Positions 36,663-43,730 of a stretch of DNA of 43,730 bases are shown piece by piece (the first letter of the stretch is position 1; each line of letters begins with the position of its first letter). This stretch comes from a virus. The DNA lies in IMG/VR virus record IMGVR_UViG_3300003885_000027, positions 1 through 43,730 of that record. One strand, written 5' to 3'. Under the pieces are notes generated by a model, which saw nothing but the letters and a program-made list of their open reading frames with translations, was not told where the DNA came from and searched no databases. Position numbers and translations under genes: made by a program.

Positions 36663-38216
36663 CTAAAAGAATCCGACGGTTGCTCTCAACCGCGCTTCGG
36701 CCATTTCAATATAGTTCCGCTCCATCTCGACACCGGTAACTTCATCCCATCCGGCCTGCGCGGCACCAATCATTTCACTACCGCTTCCAGAGAACGGGAT
36801 GAGGACACGTCTGGTTTTTCCCTTTTGCTTGGGGGGTAGCGACAGCGTAGACAGGTATCTTAAGAGTTCAAGGGGTTTTACTGTTGGATGGATGCAGCCG
36901 CGCGCACGTTCGCTCCTATCTAGCTGTTCGTACTCGCTCAGACTGATCCGCTCAAATCCATCATCTGTCCGTTTCCACCAGAAGTTTTCAAGTCCCTTGT
37001 CTTTTTCTCCCCGGCTGGCCTTGGCTGTGTAGAAAAAGCGGGAGGGGCCACCAACATCCGCGTAAGTGTCTTGGTTCGTTGCGTTGCCTCCCCAGACACC
37101 AGCGTAGACAGCGTGTTCTGGGCGCGGCGCTCTGGTAGTGCGAGCCTTCATTAAGCCGGACGACAATTCGCCCGCCCGATCGTCCAGCATCCGAACCGGA
37201 CAACCCGGAACGCACGCATATCGATCAACTGTTTCGGGCGGCATCTGCTCCGACTGGTAATCCTCTCCTTCTGCGTTCCCGAACGGCATCATGCCCTGCT
37301 CGAAGCGATTGATCGTCCGGCCCTCGACTTCAACCTCTCCGACTTTCACACAATCGTCCTCATGGCTGAGGATGAAGTTTGCGGGCCAGCGGCCAGAATC
37401 ATGGCGCTCACTACGATACTGGAGCATTCCCGGCGAGGCATTGAACTTTCTCTTCGTGTCAATGCCCTCATTGCTGGTCCCCCACACCCCGGCCCCTTTT
37501 GTTCCTGCAATCCTCGACCCGTCAATGTTCAGTGCCCCGGTCCCAAACTCAGTCGCCAACTGCGCAAAGGTCTTACCATCCCGAGGCGCTCGGCAGAGAT
37601 AGATCGGCTCCCAGGCTGGCTTGAGGGCTGTGCCGTAGCCATTCCAGGTTTCAGCATTCTTGGTAACTGGCCCCGCCGTATCATCGTATTCAGACTGGTA
37701 AACACCAAGACTCTCGGTTTCGCTTGAACCTGCGCCTTTGGCTTTTCCTATGACCTTTCGTTCCTCCCCAGCAATCTTGTCCAGCCCCTTGCTTATATCG
37801 TGCGACTTTGGAAATCCTTGGCCGTAGAGCCAGAGGAGAGTATCCGCGATCTCAAACCCGCCACGTTCCAGCCCAACGCCGAGGTGGTGAAACGTACGAG
37901 TGCCTCCAAAGAACAGGCAAACCGCGCCGGGAAATAAAGCCTTCTCAATTAGGAGCTTGGCCCACTCACTCACCCAATCTTGATAATGCTCCAGCGAGTC
38001 GAATCCGTCCCACTTCTGGCCCATGAAACCACTTGCCAAGCGCGTATAGCGCCCGTCGCTTCCCCCATGTGTAGGCACGCTTCCGTTCTTGCCAAATCGC
38101 TTAGTGATTGAAATCAACGCGTAGGGTGGATCTGAAAGAATCGCGTGAAACCGCGGGCCTTCGTAAGATCGGAGCCATTCAATGAGCTCAGATTCAACGA
38201 TCTGCCAGTTACTCAT
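36663..38216 (-). CDS. DNA methyltransferase (adenine/cytosine-N4, DPPY type)
   Basis: 517 residues. Motif IV ILSDPPYAL near residue 30 precedes motif I RVLIPFSGSGSEMIGA near 475, with HPTVKPLELLRYL (motif X region) just before it, the beta-class order. Between them is a long region with GTGALNIDGSRI and SGRWPANFILSHEDDC, typical of phage site-specific methyltransferases. DPPY suggests N6-adenine or N4-cytosine modification. No restriction enzyme gene is adjacent, so protection from host restriction is the likely use. Confidence 0.85.
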   Translation of the reverse strand: MSNWQIVESELIEWLRSYEGPRFHAILSDPPYALISITKRFGKNGSVPTHGGSDGRYTRLASGFMGQKWDGFDSLEHYQDWVSEWAKLLIEKALFPGAVCLFFGGTRTFHHLGVGLERGGFEIADTLLWLYGQGFPKSHDISKGLDKIAGEERKVIGKAKGAGSSETESLGVYQSEYDDTAGPVTKNAETWNGYGTALKPAWEPIYLCRAPRDGKTFAQLATEFGTGALNIDGSRIAGTKGAGVWGTSNEGIDTKRKFNASPGMLQYRSERHDSGRWPANFILSHEDDCVKVGEVEVEGRTINRFEQGMMPFGNAEGEDYQSEQMPPETVDRYACVPGCPVRMLDDRAGELSSGLMKARTTRAPRPEHAVYAGVWGGNATNQDTYADVGGPSRFFYTAKASRGEKDKGLENFWWKRTDDGFERISLSEYEQLDRSERARGCIHPTVKPLELLRYLSTLSLPPKQKGKTRRVLIPFSGSGSEMIGAAQAGWDEVTGVEMERNYIEMAEARLRATVGFF

Positions 38217-38376
38217 TCAGCTCCCGTTTCAACTTCTTGACTTCCCTCTCCAACCCAGCAACATGCTTCTGCAGGATCTCCGTGTACCTCAAGGCAGTCT
38301 CCGTATTCTTAACGCTCGCCCTTAAGATCGCTACCAGACGGTCGAGGGCTTGAGTGATCGTGATTTCGGAAGTCAT
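38209..38376 (-). CDS. small coiled-coil protein
   Basis: 55 residues, ATG 38376, stop TAA 38209-38211, overlapping the methyltransferase start by 8 nt. Heptad-rich helix LDRLVAILRASVKNTETALR...GLEREVKKLKRELNE. Likely an oligomeric helical bundle. Function unknown. Confidence 0.5.
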   Translation of the reverse strand: MTSEITITQALDRLVAILRASVKNTETALRYTEILQKHVAGLEREVKKLKRELNE

Positions 38377-38427
38377 GGCAACATCCCTGCCTTCCAGGGA
38401 AAGTTCAAGATCTCCATAATCAAAAAA

Positions 38428-38883
38428 TCAAAAACGCGAGGGTTTTTCTTCTTCTGTTTCTTTATCTATATCTGTTTCTTCTCTGCGTAACGAAACGTCG
38501 CGTCTATCGTCACCGAACGTTACGTCGGCTGGCCCATCCCGCATATATTCCGTTACCTGCTGCCTCTGGCGCCACATAGCGGAGCGTTCTGCGCCTGTAG
38601 CCGCCCGCTGTCGTTCCTTCCACTTAGAAATACGCCAGATGCCATCCGTGCTGGCCGTAATTCCATCTTTTTGCAGCTCGATCAGGTCCGACTCGATCTC
38701 CTCTTCAGGGATCCTCAGCTGCCAGCTAATGTCACGCACCGAAGGAATCTCGCCGCCACGATCAAAATCGCCTGCCAGCAAAAAGAACTTCATACAGCGT
38801 CCGAATAGGATCTCGGGCATTCGCATCATCTTAGGGTCATGCAGAATTTCATGGTAGAGCTTGATCCAGTATTTAGACGGCAA
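38428..38883 (-). CDS. replisome organiser/DnaD-like N-terminal domain protein
   Basis: 151 residues. YWIKLYHEILHDPKMMRMPEILFGR, GGEIPSVRDISWQLRIPEEEIESDLIELQKDGI and WRISKWKERQ match the winged-helix phage replisome organiser pattern (LYxEIlxDpKm...). The charged C-terminus is shorter than in full initiators. Likely binds the origin or recruits helicase. Confidence 0.65.
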   Translation of the reverse strand: MPSKYWIKLYHEILHDPKMMRMPEILFGRCMKFFLLAGDFDRGGEIPSVRDISWQLRIPEEEIESDLIELQKDGITASTDGIWRISKWKERQRAATGAERSAMWRQRQQVTEYMRDGPADVTFGDDRRDVSLRREETDIDKETEEEKPSRF

Positions 38884-39166
38884 TTTCTGCCTCCCTCGTA
38901 AACTCCTCAGCCTTCCACTGACGATAAATCACTTCCGTGTGCGCGGCCCACATCTCGTAACCCTCGCCATCCGGTCTCCAGGCCAGAGCGTTGTGCGTAT
39001 GGGCGTGTACCGTCTCATGTGCGTCGGCGAAGGCCCACTTCAGTCGACGCATCCGCGTGGTAGATAGGCCTTCGAGGAGTCTCATGTGTTCGCCTCCAGG
39101 GCTGCCTGGGCGCGGGTAAGATATGACAATCTTGTTCTCTTCCGGAGTAGTGACAGGCTCAATCAC
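38873..39166 (-). CDS. hypothetical protein of the replication region
   Basis: 97 residues, GTG start overlapping the upstream stop. His/Trp-rich (AHETVHAHTHNALAW, MWAAHTEVIYRQWKAEEF). No domain recognised. ATG 39085 is an alternative start with similar coding character downstream. Confidence 0.45.
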   Translation of the reverse strand: MIEPVTTPEENKIVISYPRPGSPGGEHMRLLEGLSTTRMRRLKWAFADAHETVHAHTHNALAWRPDGEGYEMWAAHTEVIYRQWKAEEFTREAEIAV

Positions 39167-39267
39167 TGCGACTCTCCTCTCTTAGACACCACCATCAAGG
39201 ACATGATGAAAATCCCCACCAAGGTCCCTAAGAAAACTCCACAGGTTGCAGCTATTACGATTTCCAT
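39163..39267 (-). CDS. DUF3789-like small membrane protein
   Basis: 34 residues from ATG 39267; AAGGAG lies 8 nt upstream. IVIAATCGVFLGTLVGIFIMSLMVVSKR is a single membrane helix with a glycine pattern followed by a basic end, as in the DUF3789 micro-proteins often encoded by phages next to replication genes. The longer frame upstream is not supported. Confidence 0.55.
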   Translation of the reverse strand: MEIVIAATCGVFLGTLVGIFIMSLMVVSKRGESQ

Positions 39268-39284
39268 CAGAACGACTCCTTCTG

Positions 39285-39539
39285 CTAGGCCTTCTCCATC
39301 TCCTCCGCGTTGGGCTTCTGCTGTGTCGGGAGACGCGCGAGGTCGTCTTCGGGCTCGGGAAAGAACTCCTCGTAATCCCAATTGGTGTAAGACTGAACTC
39401 GCCCGTGTTTCTTGCAGTCGCCGTACACGGCGATGATTCTTTCGTCGCCGGGAGGGCCTTGGGTGCGTGCGAAAACGTTAGCCAAAAATTTCGTGCAATG
39501 CTCACAATGAAACACGCTTCGATTGTTCTCGGTTATCAC
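39285..39539 (-). CDS. small zinc-site protein
   Basis: 84 residues from GTG 39539 (AAGGAGG 6 nt before). FHCEHCTKFLANVF followed by a DCKKHG motif could bind one zinc; the acidic C-terminus (FFPEPEDDLARL) is disordered. Much of the longer upstream frame overlaps the next gene and is rejected. Confidence 0.5.
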   Translation of the reverse strand: MITENNRSVFHCEHCTKFLANVFARTQGPPGDERIIAVYGDCKKHGRVQSYTNWDYEEFFPEPEDDLARLPTQQKPNAEEMEKA

Positions 39540-39555
39540 AACGGTCCTCCTTGGT

Positions 39556-40008
39556 TCACTTCTCCCCCAACACTTCGCGGTAAGCTGAAATGAAACGCTT
39601 GCGCGCAGTGACATCCTCCACTCGCCCGAATTCTTCCCACATCTTGTTCCAGCCACCAAAAAACCTGACCGTCTTACCGACCTCGGGATGACTGAATGTG
39701 GGTTCACCGGCAAAAGCCTTAGAGCGCTGGTTAAGAATTTGGAGCCAGGCATTCGCGGGCATCGGCGGCTCGCTTCTATCCGGCAGCTCTTTTGTGACGT
39801 CGCCCATTTCCCTCAAGCACGCCCAATAGAATCGAGTGACGGGATGCGATCGGCGCGGCTGGCCACGGACCTTGTCTCCGCTTGCCCTGGGCGCCACGTC
39901 TTTAACATCATCTTGGATCGACAATTCAATAGAACGCATTTTTGCAATGCCGAGCTTGTGAACAATCAATTCGCGCTGGTCGGCCGGTAGCTCGTCAATT
40001 AACGTCAT
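39556..40008 (-). CDS. replication accessory protein, paralogue of the upstream gene
   Basis: 150 residues from ATG 40008. Its C-terminal half (FYWACLREMGDV, SHPEVGKTVRFFGGWNKMWEEF, ARKRFISAYREVLGE) matches the end of the neighbouring upstream gene (HPLVTETVKLMGGWNVIGRS, RARFIDAFREMTQE). The N-terminal half differs. Likely related to helicase loader/inhibitor proteins of the G39P type, but shorter. Confidence 0.5.
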   Translation of the reverse strand: MTLIDELPADQRELIVHKLGIAKMRSIELSIQDDVKDVAPRASGDKVRGQPRRSHPVTRFYWACLREMGDVTKELPDRSEPPMPANAWLQILNQRSKAFAGEPTFSHPEVGKTVRFFGGWNKMWEEFGRVEDVTARKRFISAYREVLGEK

Positions 40009-40540
40009 CTGCAAACACGCCGATCGCCTTGTGTGCTTCCCCGCCAATTTGCAATTTGCCGATCTCTTCTTCGCCGATGAACCGTCGAGTCCTGGGAAGC
40101 ATTCTTGCCTTCTGCTTGCGCTCCTGAGTCATTTCTCGAAAAGCGTCAATGAAACGCGCTCGCTCGGAAGGCAGGTTGTTGGATCGGCCGATGACGTTCC
40201 AGCCGCCCATCAATTTGACAGTCTCTGTTACCAGCGGATGGACTTCCTTTCGCCCGTTGAAATAACCCATCACCTGTGACCAGGCGGTATAGACGTTTGG
40301 CTCTTCGTCTCGGTAGCGCAGAAGATCGAGCGCTGCTTCCCGGATGGCGCCGGCCACAGGCATGAATTCTTTGATCTCGGTCAACAGGACGACGATGGCC
40401 TCTTGAAGCAACGCTTCGTCAATGTCAGAAAGGATCATCGCATAGAGCTTCAACGTCTCGCGTTCTGGTTTCCAATTCGGGTACATCGCCACCAACGGAG
40501 CCAGCGTTACAAGCATTTGGTCTGCATCTTTATTGTCCAT
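39995..40540 (-). CDS. helicase loader/G39P-like replication protein
   Basis: 181 residues. MDNKDADQMLVTLAPLVAMYPNWKPE, LYAMILSDIDEALLQEAIVVLL, and FMPVAGAIREAALDLL follow the helical pattern of SPP1 G39P/phage helicase loader N-domains (YP... Y...L.di....l..A...l......FP...eIr..a). The second half carries the HP-LV-TV-GGW-RARFI block shared with the next gene. Probably guides the host or phage replicative helicase. Confidence 0.55.
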   Translation of the reverse strand: MDNKDADQMLVTLAPLVAMYPNWKPERETLKLYAMILSDIDEALLQEAIVVLLTEIKEFMPVAGAIREAALDLLRYRDEEPNVYTAWSQVMGYFNGRKEVHPLVTETVKLMGGWNVIGRSNNLPSERARFIDAFREMTQERKQKARMLPRTRRFIGEEEIGKLQIGGEAHKAIGVFADDVN

Positions 40541-41591
40541 CTTGCAGCATCTCCTTTAATAGTTCGTAGCCGGACTTCTTTCTCCCGGATTGGGCCGAGG
40601 CCGTTTGGCCCGCAGCCAGAGCGGACGCGGTTTTCAAGATGCTCTGGGGTGCCTCGATCAGGAAACCCTTAGAGCGCAAATGTTTGAAAGACTGCTCGAT
40701 CAGACTCTCGGCATCGCGTTGGTTCCAGTTCGCCAGCTCCGCGATCTCTCGGAGGGGTGTCCACCAGCGGACTCTGGCCTCCCCTTTCTGCTTTTCTGTT
40801 TTGGGCATCGGCATTGGGATATTGCTGATATCCGAAAAGTGCCTTTCAAGCTGGCCCCGGATAGCGTTTTTCGCTTTGCCGTTTAGCTGATCGCCCTGGG
40901 GGATTTCTTCGGCGCTCCTGAGATACTCTTCGAGGAATTTGTAAACGCTGTGACAGACTGGGCATTGGATGTGATCCAGAACAGCCCGTCCGTCCGGGGC
41001 GGGATGTCTTGGCGCGGGTTGCGTTTCAGGCTGCCGGGGCATGTCTACGACCTCGACATCCTCTGGAAGCACAGCAGGCTCGAAAAGCTCTTCTTCAATT
41101 GGCTGTTGGCTGGTAGGTTGTGGCGGAGTCTCGTCGTGCGCAGGGTGGGGCTCGAGCGCGTAGAGCCTGGCTTCTACCGCGCGCTTGACGATCGACTGTG
41201 GTGGAGGGGCATCGGATTTGTGCGCGGCCGCGCACATTTCTACGGCGTTTTCCCACGCCTCGGCTCGTTCTTTGGGCGCTTTCAACCGCTTGAGCGGGCG
41301 CACTTGATGTTCATTCTGGGGTAGCACTTTCGCGCCTTGATCTTGGAGCTGGCCACGGATGACATTGAAGTCGATGAGCTGGTAAGCATAACGACGCCCG
41401 TAGCCCCACACATCCAGACAAAGCTCCTCGAAAGTATCGTAATCCTCACGGTACAAACGGCTGTCCCGGATTTCCTCCATCGCAACGCCCATTTCCAATT
41501 GAGCGTGTACGTCCCGCTCGGCGGCATCCTTCACCGCACCTATTAATTGTTCAAATCGCGTTCGTTCCTTTTTGCTGAGGGGTTTTTCCAC
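40530..41591 (-). CDS. phage replication/partition-like protein with zinc motif
   Basis: 353 residues. Residues about 1-120 resemble a ParB/DUF3102-type DNA-binding region (EMGVAMEEIRDSRLYREDYDTFEELCLDVWGYGRRYAYQLI). A Pro/Glu-rich linker follows (150-205), then CPVC (about 219-222) and a winged-helix-like C-domain (TPLREIAELANWNQRDAESLI, LRSKGFLIEAP). The combination suggests an origin-binding or regulatory protein. Starts the replication block downstream of the RHH gene. Confidence 0.5.
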   Translation of the reverse strand: MEKPLSKKERTRFEQLIGAVKDAAERDVHAQLEMGVAMEEIRDSRLYREDYDTFEELCLDVWGYGRRYAYQLIDFNVIRGQLQDQGAKVLPQNEHQVRPLKRLKAPKERAEAWENAVEMCAAAHKSDAPPPQSIVKRAVEARLYALEPHPAHDETPPQPTSQQPIEEELFEPAVLPEDVEVVDMPRQPETQPAPRHPAPDGRAVLDHIQCPVCHSVYKFLEEYLRSAEEIPQGDQLNGKAKNAIRGQLERHFSDISNIPMPMPKTEKQKGEARVRWWTPLREIAELANWNQRDAESLIEQSFKHLRSKGFLIEAPQSILKTASALAAGQTASAQSGRKKSGYELLKEMLQDGQ

Positions 41592-41611
41592 TGGATCTCC
41601 TTAAGAATTGA

Positions 41612-41647
41612 AGGGAGCCCGTGCTTTCCCAAATACACAGGCTCCCT
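41612..41647 (-). terminator. strong hairpin between regulator and replication gene (attenuator)
   Basis: AGGGAGCCCGTG (41612-41623) pairs with CACAGGCTCCCT (41636-41647) over 12 positions with one G-U. Leftward RNA continues UUCAAUUCUU, an imperfect U-tract. Probably partial termination after the repressor gene. Confidence 0.5.
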
Positions 41648-41667
41648 ATACAGAGGAGGGATCTGAC

Positions 41668-41856
41668 CTATCCCTTGCGCCCGTCACTGGAGGGCGTTCT
41701 CATGTAGTTAAGATTCAGCTCGAGGAAGCGGCGCCGGATGAGGACCCGGATCATGTCAGATTGATTGTCGCGTTGCTCATGCTGTTGAATCGCACGCAAC
41801 TTCTCTATGTCTTCCTCTTCCAACCTGGTAGCTATAAGTTGAGATTTCTTACCCAT
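41668..41856 (-). CDS. ribbon-helix-helix (CopG/Arc-like) regulator
   Basis: 62 residues. KKSQLIATRLEEEDIEKLRAIQQH begins with the short beta strand, followed by two helices with DNQSDMIRVLIRRRFLEL, the RHH fold signature. Binds DNA as a dimer through the N-terminal strand. First leftward gene, divergent from the rightward early operon; likely represses its own and the divergent promoter. Confidence 0.75.
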   Translation of the reverse strand: MGKKSQLIATRLEEEDIEKLRAIQQHEQRDNQSDMIRVLIRRRFLELNLNYMRTPSSDGRKG

Positions 41857-41865
41857 GTCGGTATA

Positions 41866-41894
41866 ACTTTATTACAATATGCGGGAAAAGTCAA
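41866..41894 (-). promoter_or_regulatory. leftward promoter of the RHH gene
   Basis: TTGACT (41894-41889), 17-bp spacer, TAAAGT (41871-41866) on the leftward strand. The start would fall only a few bases before the ATG at 41856, giving a very short leader. Confidence 0.55.
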
Positions 41895-41914
41895 CCGCCT
41901 GGATCGTTTGGGTC

Positions 41915-41942
41915 TTGACTTTTGTATAACATTCTATATAAT
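41915..41942 (+). promoter_or_regulatory. rightward early promoter
   Basis: TTGACT (41915-41920), 16-bp spacer, consensus TATAAT (41937-41942). About 20 nt later GAGGA and ATG 41971 follow. It drives the five overlapping small genes and the YqaJ nuclease. Confidence 0.75.
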
Positions 41943-41946
41943 GTAG
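41924..41946. promoter_or_regulatory. candidate RHH operator overlapping the early promoter
   Basis: GTATAAC at 41924-41930 also occurs at 41861-41867 next to the leftward -10. ACATT-N6-AATGT at 41929-41944 is an inverted repeat over the rightward -10. Such paired sites suit cooperative RHH dimers shutting both promoters. Confidence 0.4.
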
Positions 41947-41970
41947 ACATCGGAAAGCGAGGATGCCGAA

Positions 41971-42198
41971 ATGACATACGTAGGCTGGGACGGGTGTGAA
42001 TACGAGGATCTTGAATGGGACAACATGCGCATGCGGCAAATGACTCGTCCGACGCTGGAGAGCCACTGCCCCGCTTGCCTTGAGAATTGGTATGCGCTAG
42101 GCGTAGCGGACCCATGCAGCCATGATCGCGCCAATGATGCCGATTCCGCTCGCTTGATTGATGGCGGCATCACTGATCCTCCCGAATCACGACAATGA
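41971..42198 (+). CDS. small early protein with Cys motif
   Basis: 75 residues; GAGGA 7 nt before ATG. Acidic N-terminus (WDGCEYEDLEWDNM) then CPACLENWYALGVADPC, a possible single zinc site. First gene of the rightward operon, ATGA-coupled to the next. Function unknown; early phage proteins here often target host factors. Confidence 0.55.
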   Translation: MTYVGWDGCEYEDLEWDNMRMRQMTRPTLESHCPACLENWYALGVADPCSHDRANDADSARLIDGGITDPPESRQ

Positions 42199-42407
42199 CA
42201 CCCCAAATAGACACCGTTCGAAGAACGCAGCAGAGCAGCAAAGCCCAGCTCGAGATAATGGTCGAGCCGGTTGAAGAACAGGAATTGGTCGACGCGTTGT
42301 CGGCCTTGGTGCTGCTCGGCAAAGTCGATTTCTATCAGGCCAAGGACTGTACTGAGCGCTCCGACTGGGAACGGGCGCGGCGGTTGATTGAGGAGGCGGA
42401 GGGATGA
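42195..42407 (+). CDS. small early protein
   Basis: 70 residues, predicted helical (EPVEEQELVDALSALVLLGKVDFY, ERARRLIEEAEG). ATGA overlaps on both sides. No family recognised. Confidence 0.55.
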   Translation: MTPQIDTVRRTQQSSKAQLEIMVEPVEEQELVDALSALVLLGKVDFYQAKDCTERSDWERARRLIEEAEG

Positions 42408-42745
42408 GCGAAAAGAATTTGAGCGACATCAGCTTGCGCGACTTGACTGTGCGCCATGTTAAAGCAGGCTATCCGAGCGTATACCAATATGCAATAGCCC
42501 TCGAAGCCAGGCTGGAAGAACCGGCGCGCTGCAACTCTGGCCACGAGACATTACCTCTGAAACTGTGGACTTGCCCGACTTGTCATGAAGAGTTGGAGCG
42601 CAAACTAGAGAGGATGGAGCGGCTACGGGAATACACACATCATATTTACAGCACGTGCACCAGTGCATCGGGCAAGCCCCTGAAATGCCTTTGTGGACTC
42701 GACGCCGCCCTGGCCGCGGCCCAACAGGAAGAGAGCGATGACTAA
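42404..42745 (+). CDS. early zinc-ribbon protein
   Basis: 113 residues. Helical start, then C-GHE...CPTCHEELERK forms a zinc site with the preceding CNSGH, and a second pair CLC near residue 97. Helical tail Ala/Gln/Glu-rich. Coupled to both neighbours by overlaps. Function unknown. Confidence 0.55.
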   Translation: MSEKNLSDISLRDLTVRHVKAGYPSVYQYAIALEARLEEPARCNSGHETLPLKLWTCPTCHEELERKLERMERLREYTHHIYSTCTSASGKPLKCLCGLDAALAAAQQEESDD

Positions 42746-42932
42746 AAAGCACCTAATCGCAGCAGGAACACCCAACTACCTCGCCATCAGTCCGCAATAC
42801 TCGGATGAAGAAGTCCGAGCCTATGTACGCGATTTCTACAAGTGGCAGGAAGTGACCATCGAGCGCAAAGACCACATCATCTTGGTACAGCCGAAAACGG
42901 GAGCGGACAATGGATTTCTTGGGACGTCTTGA
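42738..42932 (+). CDS. small early protein
   Basis: 64 residues from ATG 42738, overlapping the upstream stop by 8 nt. ISPQYSDEEVRAYVRDFYKW then VTIERKDHIILVQPK, a helix plus a beta hairpin. No family recognised. Confidence 0.5.
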   Translation: MTKKHLIAAGTPNYLAISPQYSDEEVRAYVRDFYKWQEVTIERKDHIILVQPKTGADNGFLGTS

Positions 42933-43107
42933 CGATCAAGAATGCACCTGTGGAGATCCGGCGTGCGCCGACTGCAGCCCAATACCACGCCTGAGCAGCG
43001 AGGTTCGTTTCCGAGCGAAGGTCAATGATCGGGTTCCACCACACGAACTTTATGCCTGGGCCGACAAGATCGAGAAGTTAGAGAAGAGACTGAAGGAGCT
43101 GGCATGA
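42910..43107 (+). CDS. small early protein with Cys cluster
   Basis: 65 residues. CTCGDPACADC near the start gives four cysteines in eleven residues, a compact metal site; the end is a charged helix (WADKIEKLEKRLKEL). ATGA coupling to the YqaJ gene suggests a partner role, but nothing more can be said. Confidence 0.5.
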   Translation: MDFLGRLDDQECTCGDPACADCSPIPRLSSEVRFRAKVNDRVPPHELYAWADKIEKLEKRLKELA

Positions 43108-43730
43108 CTGACACAAGCGTACAGGAGAAAACATTACCCCCCGCATCTTATCGGGATCGAGAAGCGTGGCTGAAAGAACGACAGACGGGCATTGGCGGAT
43201 CTGATGCCGGGGTGATCCTGGGAGTCAATCCATTCAAGACCGCGCTCGAACTCTGGAAAGAAAAGACCACCGAAGTTCCCGTTGAAATTGAGATTACCGC
43301 GCCGATGCAACGGGGCATCGTACTCGAGCCCGTAGCCGCTGAATTATATGTCGAGCGAACCGGCCGACAGGTGCGGCGCCAGCCCCTGCGGAGACACGCG
43401 GAACACGATTTTATGATCGGCAATGTCGACCGTCAAATTTTGGCCGTGGGGGATGTTCCGAGTACCGGCGTTCTTGAGATCAAGTGCCCTGGCCTGCGCG
43501 TGATGGCGAACGTCAAGGCGCACGGTTTATCTGATTATATGACTGTCCAAATTCTCCACTACATGGCTGTCACCGGCTACGAATGGGGAAGCTTCTGTCT
43601 ATTCAACGCCGAGAATTGGGACGTGATTTATTTCGACCTTGAGGCCGACCAGGAGTTCATTGGATCCCTTATTGAAAAGGAGCAGGAGTTCTGGCACGAT
43701 AACGTACTCGCTGGGGTCGCGCCGCCCGAG
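43104..43730 (+). CDS. YqaJ/lambda-Exo-like recombination nuclease (5' part)
   Basis: 209 codons, open at the window end. RQTGIGGSDAGVILGVNPFKTALELWKEKT is the YqaJ signature (G-G-S-D/E-a-a-x-l-G-x-s-p); MQRGIVLEPVAAELY supplies the E; IGNVDRQI and VLEIKCPG give the D and E-x-K of the PD-(D/E)XK site; QILHYMAVTG is the following helix. A 5'-3' exonuclease that works with a single-strand annealing protein, probably encoded just beyond the window. Start ATG 43104 overlaps the upstream stop. Confidence 0.85.
   Translation, partial: MTDTSVQEKTLPPASYRDREAWLKERQTGIGGSDAGVILGVNPFKTALELWKEKTTEVPVEIEITAPMQRGIVLEPVAAELYVERTGRQVRRQPLRRHAEHDFMIGNVDRQILAVGDVPSTGVLEIKCPGLRVMANVKAHGLSDYMTVQILHYMAVTGYEWGSFCLFNAENWDVIYFDLEADQEFIGSLIEKEQEFWHDNVLAGVAPPE

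Overview
This window is most of the genome of a tailed double-stranded DNA virus or prophage with a siphovirus-type gene set: HK97-type capsid, long tape measure, tail tube, and no contractile sheath seen. No host chromosomal genes are recognisable. The host cannot be read directly. Threonine/proline-rich linkers on a secreted lysin, LamG-like and choice-of-anchor-like beta domains, and frequent GTG/TTG starts suggest an environmental bacterium, possibly Chloroflexota (weak inference).

Layout. A long leftward block runs from 41.9 kb to 0.3 kb. Read in the direction of transcription it holds: a ribbon-helix-helix regulator; replication genes (40.5-38.4 kb); a DNA methyltransferase, a Holliday-junction-resolvase-like nuclease and a transglycosylase/holin lysis pair (38.2-34.9 kb); a GIY-YIG-like gene; an 80-bp pentamer repeat; small and large terminase; a sulfotransferase; the portal; several zinc-ribbon proteins; and the SPP1 gp7-like head morphogenesis protein (34.3-27.7 kb). 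A tightly overlapped run of seven small genes follows (27.6-25.7 kb), including an APS-kinase-like enzyme. Next is a 560-bp non-coding region with two near-identical promoters, palindromes and a terminator. After it come a protease-scaffold-capsid fusion, head completion genes, two tail-tube-like paralogues, tail chaperones with a -1 frameshift site, tape measure, tail hub-like proteins, receptor/tail-spike proteins, surface-modification enzymes (methyltransferase, DUF115-like), a second lysis-like pair and a repeat-built protein.

A rightward early operon starts at a divergent promoter near 41.92 kb. It runs through five small genes into a YqaJ/lambda-Exo-like recombination nuclease cut by the window edge. 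One rightward gene inside the tail block (10.1-10.8 kb) is a zinc-finger PD-(D/E)XK endonuclease with its own extended -10 promoter, which looks like a mobile homing endonuclease.

The most unusual points are: a possible phage sulfation route (APS-kinase-like gene plus PAPS-dependent sulfotransferase, both embedded among packaging genes); the structured, promoter-rich leader in front of the capsid gene; the period-5 GACNN array in front of the small terminase gene; and several non-standard decoding events (CCCAAAC -1 frameshift, a likely ATA start, a probable frameshift in a tail gene). All functional names rest on motif reading by eye; no database search was possible.
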